Virus record (IMG/VR): IMGVR_UViG_3300020179_003432
Coordinates: 1-21,839 of that record
Length of the DNA stretch: 21,839 nt
DNA from: a virus
Direction: 5' to 3' (one strand)
This document shows positions 21,705-21,839 of this stretch, piece after piece (positions within the stretch are counted from its first letter, which is position 1; each line of letters opens with the position of its first letter). The position numbers were made by a program, and so were the translations under genes. Below the pieces are notes generated by a model that saw nothing but the letters and a program-made list of their open reading frames with translations, was not told the origin of the DNA and did no database searches.

Positions 21705-21839
21705 TGAATTTTACTAAGATCTGCTTTGATTCCAAGAACCTTTTCCCAATTTTTGGCTTCTTTGATGCGTTCATCATACAATTTTGGCCAAATAAGATCA
21801 GAATGCTCTTTGTTTTCTCCTTCATGTTTGCGGAGTGTT
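21701..21839 (-). CDS. Partial C-terminus of an upstream glycan-cluster gene
   Basis: The minus-strand frame entering at 21838 is open for 45 codons and ends in TGA, which overlaps the next ATG as ATGA. It ends in a polar helical stretch: IWPKLYDERIKEAKNWEKVL, then GIKADLSKIQ. Too little is present to identify a family. Its tight coupling to the GT-A-like gene makes it part of the same operon and shows that the glycan cluster continues beyond the window. A shadow frame (21574-21825) overlaps it and is not supported. Confidence 0.65.
   Translation of the reverse strand, partial: TLRKHEGENKEHSDLIWPKLYDERIKEAKNWEKVLGIKADLSKIQ

Noticed and set aside
1-21839. tRNA genes, CRISPR arrays, insertion sequences, att sites or intrinsic terminators
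   Set aside because: Reading the window by eye showed no cloverleaf, no regularly spaced repeats, no transposase frame and no strong GC hairpin followed by a T run; weak ones could be missed without a program.

Overview
This window looks like part of the genome of a large T4-like tailed phage (contractile tail, Caudoviricetes), probably from an aquatic metagenome. Two structural proteins carry that assignment: a 603-residue gp20-type portal (4787-6598) and a gp15-type tail completion and sheath-stabilizer protein (7033-7851). A GroES-like co-chaperonin, a possible small clamp-loader subunit, compact spacing with many 1-8 bp gene overlaps, and AT-rich DNA agree with this. No tRNA, rRNA, IS element, CRISPR array or clear intrinsic terminator was seen. 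Almost everything is on the minus strand, so transcription runs from right to left; only two genes (3570-4016 and about 12723-13358) are on the plus strand.

Region 1, 1-8000, is virion morphogenesis: a partial structural/baseplate-type protein at the left edge, several small virion-like proteins, a membrane/coiled-coil protein, the portal, gp15 and an IPT-like small protein. A predicted HExxH metallopeptidase sits on the opposite strand. Many starts here are preceded by an NNTAAATA octamer resembling the T4 late promoter TATAAATA, usually only 5-6 bases before the ATG, which would give leaderless or nearly leaderless late mRNAs.

Region 2, 7875-12651, is a chain of overlapping or nearly touching genes: two glycosyltransferase-like proteins, a Bacillus-type GMP reductase (GuaC), an unidentified 188-residue protein, a possible gp62-like protein, a GroES-like protein, a WYL_2/SH3-barrel-like protein and an unknown. 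Nucleotide metabolism, glycan and replication/folding genes appear to share transcripts.

Region 3, 12708-21839, is a glycan-synthesis cluster. From right to left: the tail of an unidentified gene, a GT-A-like protein, a CgeB-like GT-B protein, a second GT-B-like protein, an FkbM methyltransferase, a class I methyltransferase, a zinc-type alcohol dehydrogenase without the structural zinc lobe, a compact TPP-dependent E1-like enzyme (alpha and beta parts fused), a heptose-kinase-like PfkB protein, a HAD phosphatase-nucleotidyltransferase fusion, and a small GDPD-like protein. A plus-strand GT-A-like gene follows. Most junctions are ATGA overlaps. The kinase, phosphatase and nucleotidyltransferase resemble the activation steps of the ADP/GDP-heptose pathway. 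The TPP enzyme and dehydrogenase could modify a sugar or sugar precursor. The phage therefore may make and attach its own unusual sugar, either on virion proteins or on the host surface; this last step is inference.
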